The notes beneath the pieces were generated by a model, which worked only from the letters and a program-made list of their open reading frames with translations, was not told the origin of the DNA and ran no database searches. Both the position numbers and the translations under genes were made by a program. A stretch of 64,000 nucleotides of DNA, taken from Daphnia pulex (lineage: Eukaryota; Arthropoda; Branchiopoda; Diplostraca; Daphniidae). Shown here piece by piece: positions 61,801-64,000 of this stretch; the stretch's first letter is position 1; the number at the start of each line of letters is the position of its first letter. Location of the stretch: positions 2,728,001-2,792,000 of the forward strand of contig NC_060025.1 in assembly GCF_021134715.1 (NCBI RefSeq). The letters run 5' to 3'.

Positions 61801-62443
61801 TGATTTGGCAAAAACGTAATAACCCACACTTAATTGTTCATTTATTTATTATTTAAACTTTTTTTAAATTGCAGAATAATTGACTTGTTTGGAGGAAATC
61901 TTGAGGAAATTGGTCATGAGTCATTCATCCGAAAGCTGCAAGTGTTTCTCGCTACTAAATGTACGATTTTGGCTTAGTCATTTTAGTTTTACAGGCATCT
62001 GTTAACAACCATTTTATGCTTTTTATATTAGCGTCAGGCCAAATCGCCCTTCAACTGGAAGAAACAGAAGGCAAGATTGAGCAAATACTACAAAGCTTAT
62101 CGCAACCGCTCCGATATGACTTGCGTACCAAATTCGACAAGCCTTTGTTCAAAAGAAGCGTAACTTCATTGGCTGACATCAAAGTTGGACAAGAACTCAG
62201 AGGTTTATAATTACATTTTTCAAAGCTGTATCAATTTTTAATCAATTGCGATATTGATTAGGTCGAATCAACAATGTTACGGATTTTGGGGCTTTTGTAG
62301 ACATTGGAGTAGGAAAAGACGCATTGTTGCATTCAAGCCGTATGAAAGGGAAAAAGGAGAGTCTTTCAGTTACCAATCAAATTTACGTGAAAGTTCTCAG
62401 TATCGATGTGTCGCAACAGCGAATATCATTGGAACTAATTTAA
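58811..62443 (+). CDS. SRBD1: S1 RNA-binding domain protein 1 (SRBD1), Tex/Spt6-like
   Basis: Eukaryotic relative of bacterial Tex, a nucleic-acid-binding protein with Tex N-domain, YqgF-like fold, helix-hairpin-helix and C-terminal S1 domain. About fifteen exons from 58811-59185 through 62263-62443. Order of landmarks: LPFIARYRKEMVGNLD, YAPFKDTKKKTLAAKALELGL, the YqgF core GLDPGFKHGCKCA and [58 protein letters not shown], the HhH region HVLSKVAGLSCNKAKKII, and the S1 domain INNVTDFGAFVDIGVGKDALLH ending QQRISLELI. The first exon is lineage-specific: a basic leader, then several copies of an IQPxxDIExK-type repeat. Splice junctions are all canonical. The LTR element inserted about 130 bp upstream of the start codon, within or next to its promoter. 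Confidence 0.94.
58930..59150 (+). repeat. Coding tandem repeat in SRBD1 exon 1
   Basis: About eight imperfect units, each encoding a version of (K/R)(I/T)QPxxDIE(R/K)K. DNA units are mostly 33-36 bp (ATCCAGCCCAACAGTGATAT and variants). Length keeps the frame. Confidence 0.88.
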
Positions 62444-62805
62444 ATTTATGATATGATGAAATTGATTCCAATATGTTGAATGAAATGTTTTTTTCTCTGC
62501 TTTAAATTACTGGTTAATTTCTTTGAATTATGAATTATCTCCTACGGTTTTTGAAATCTCAATTGAACAGTTGATGCGTTGAACACCAAATGTATTTTGT
62601 GTCCATCTTGTGAGAGAAATTAGAGTTGGTTATTAGCGCCATTGAGTCATGTCTTCCCGTGTTGTTGTGTTGTCTGTATTTTAGTCTCCTCTGTACTTAT
62701 CCGATATTCGAGAGAAGCATTGATTTTAAAGTTATTTAAAAAAGGATTCAAAAGTACTTTAAGCTTAAGAATTTTAAGGGTTTCCAGAAAATCAAGTATT
62801 TCATT
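62444..62805. promoter_or_regulatory. Spacer between SRBD1 and MGRN1
   Basis: About 360 bp: SRBD1 3' UTR and MGRN1 upstream and leader sequence. Nothing else visible. Confidence 0.5.
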
Positions 62806-64000
62806 ATGGGAATATTTGCAAGCCGAAATGGTGTTGTCACTGAGGACGTGACAGATCAGTCTTCAAACATAAATCCATTAATGTATCGTTATCCTCCTAA
62901 ACAAGGAAATTATTTTTCGAATTATTTCATCATGGGAGGTGAGAGGTTTGATGTGCAACAGCCAGAAGCTTATCTGTTTGGGGACAACTCAGATCTCAAT
63001 TTCCTTGGGAATCGGCCTGTTCCTGTATGTTACCTATTTCACTTTTACATATTCATCTTAAGATATATTCAACATTAATATTTGTTTCTTTTAGTTTCCA
63101 TATTCAGCACCACAAACCAATGAACCAACAAAGACCCTTAGAGCCCTGGTGAATGTAAGGAAAGAATCTGTACGTTTTTTACGCACAGCACCTGCCTCAG
63201 ATAGGGGAGAGGAACCGTCTTACACTGTGGAATTTGTGTTCGATTCAGATGTTTCTTGTTCAGTTACCATATACTTTGGCTGTGCAGAGGAAGTCTTGGC
63301 ACGAGGAGTTCGGTAATTTAGCTTCCATAAAATCTTGTATCAATATTTAAATATATATTTTTTCCCTTTTCAGTTATGTATCTAGAAGTGGCTCTCCACC
63401 AGAAACATTCCATTATAAACCTGGGGCAGGACAAGTTTTTAGTCAGCCTACAGTAACCTGGAGCCCATGTAATATCCAGCAACCTCAAATTCAAGTCCAA
63501 ACAAGTATTAACACATCTGGCCAGTGGACAACACGGATAGCAGATAATTCTCCAGGAACAGAGGGAGACATAATCCCTGTAGTCATAGTGTGTGAAGCTG
63601 AAGAAGGGGATGGTATGTCTAAAAATATTCCATTATATTTCCACATAACTTGAAATTAAAATTATGACTTGTTTATTTCCAGATCCCAAACAACATCAAG
63701 CTACTTATTGTCTTATAGAACACTCCTCAGATGCATCATATGTGCTTAAAGCTTTAAAACAGAAGCTGTATGTAGATAATTTAGCTTATCTACTTCAGGA
63801 CATTTATGGAATAGAAAACAAACTTGTACACCACAGGGTAACAAATGTTCTAACTTATGTTTCAGGCAATTTAATTACTTAAATTTTACATAGGAATCGG
63901 AAGAGCCAGAAGCTGAGGCTGATGAAGATGATACTGGGTCAGTATTGGAAGACTGCGATCCAGAAGACGACGATGAAGGTGGTGGGGAATGCGTTATTTG
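62806..64000 (+). CDS. MGRN1: E3 ubiquitin ligase MGRN1/RNF157 (mahogunin), N-terminal part
   Basis: RING-type ubiquitin ligase acting in endosomal sorting and receptor turnover. Exons seen: 62806-63024, 63095-63312, 63374-63612, 63683-63837 and 63894 to the window edge. MGIFASRNG has Gly at position 2 and a Ser at 6, fitting N-myristoylation. Family landmarks follow: YRYPPKQGNYFSNYFIMGGE, PEAYLFGDNSDLNFLG, FPYSAPQTNEPTKTLRALVNVRKES, YTVEFVFDSD, and the conserved LKQKLYVDNLAYLLQDIYGIENK. The last exon begins with a strongly acidic stretch (EPEAEADEDDTGS) and runs into ECVIC, the start of the C-terminal RING, where the window ends. The order and content match vertebrate MGRN1 closely. The gene is incomplete only because of the window. 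Confidence 0.94.

Overview
This is a gene-dense arthropod nuclear window. It is almost certainly from the cladoceran crustacean Daphnia: genes are split by many 55-90 bp GT-AG introns, intergenic gaps are short, a tandem pair of insect/crustacean-type GMC dehydrogenases and a set of CYP2-clan P450s are present, and the coding sequence reads as pancrustacean throughout. I read exon structures by hand from splice signals and reading frame. No database search was possible.

Layout. 0.4-6 kb: two tandem GMC oxidoreductases (-). 7.4-10.5 kb: oxysterol-binding protein (-), divergent from CDP-diacylglycerol synthase (11.7-13.7 kb, +). 15.0-15.4 kb: a small eight-cysteine secreted peptide of the macin type (-), divergent from cathepsin D (16.1-17.8 kb, +). 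18.2-19.0 kb: ribosomal protein S7 (-), divergent from ribonuclease H1 (19.4-20.9 kb, +). 22.9-26.0 kb: secreted haem peroxidase (+). 27.2-35.6 kb: a region of small secreted-peptide genes with a short-chain collagen-like gene. 37.5-38.9 kb: a second RNase H1 (+), convergent with a P450 (39.5-41.6 kb, -). 42.1-44.2 kb: a decayed copy of that RNase H1-P450 pair. 46.0-49.2 kb: high-affinity choline transporter (-). 49.9-55.4 kb: two more P450s (+). 56.5-58.7 kb: a short, recent Copia-type LTR element. 58.8-62.4 kb: SRBD1/Tex-like protein (+). 62.8 kb to the end: MGRN1/RNF157 ubiquitin ligase (+), cut by the window edge.

Most interesting part. The 27-35.6 kb cluster holds small genes that share a plan: signal peptide, acidic spacer, and in three of them an R-x-x-R or E-E-R site followed by a short C-terminal peptide. 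In the gene at 32.8-33.25 kb the last 24 residues form a tryptophan-rich, strongly basic, probably amphipathic segment ending in Lys-Gly-stop, which is what a processed and amidated cationic antimicrobial peptide would look like. A broken neighbour keeps the same layout in its last exon with a different peptide. Conserved flanking sequence shows the cluster grew by tandem duplication. The macin-type gene at 15 kb is a second candidate host-defence peptide.

Functional links. Haem peroxidase, the cationic peptide genes and the macin-type peptide are all secreted and could act at epithelia or in haemolymph. OSBP and CDP-DAG synthase, which face each other across one 1.2-kb promoter region, both serve ER lipid metabolism. 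The P450s and GMC enzymes fit detoxification or small-molecule oxidation. Local gene duplication is the main force seen here: GMC pair, P450s, RNase H1, peptide genes and a collagen relic.
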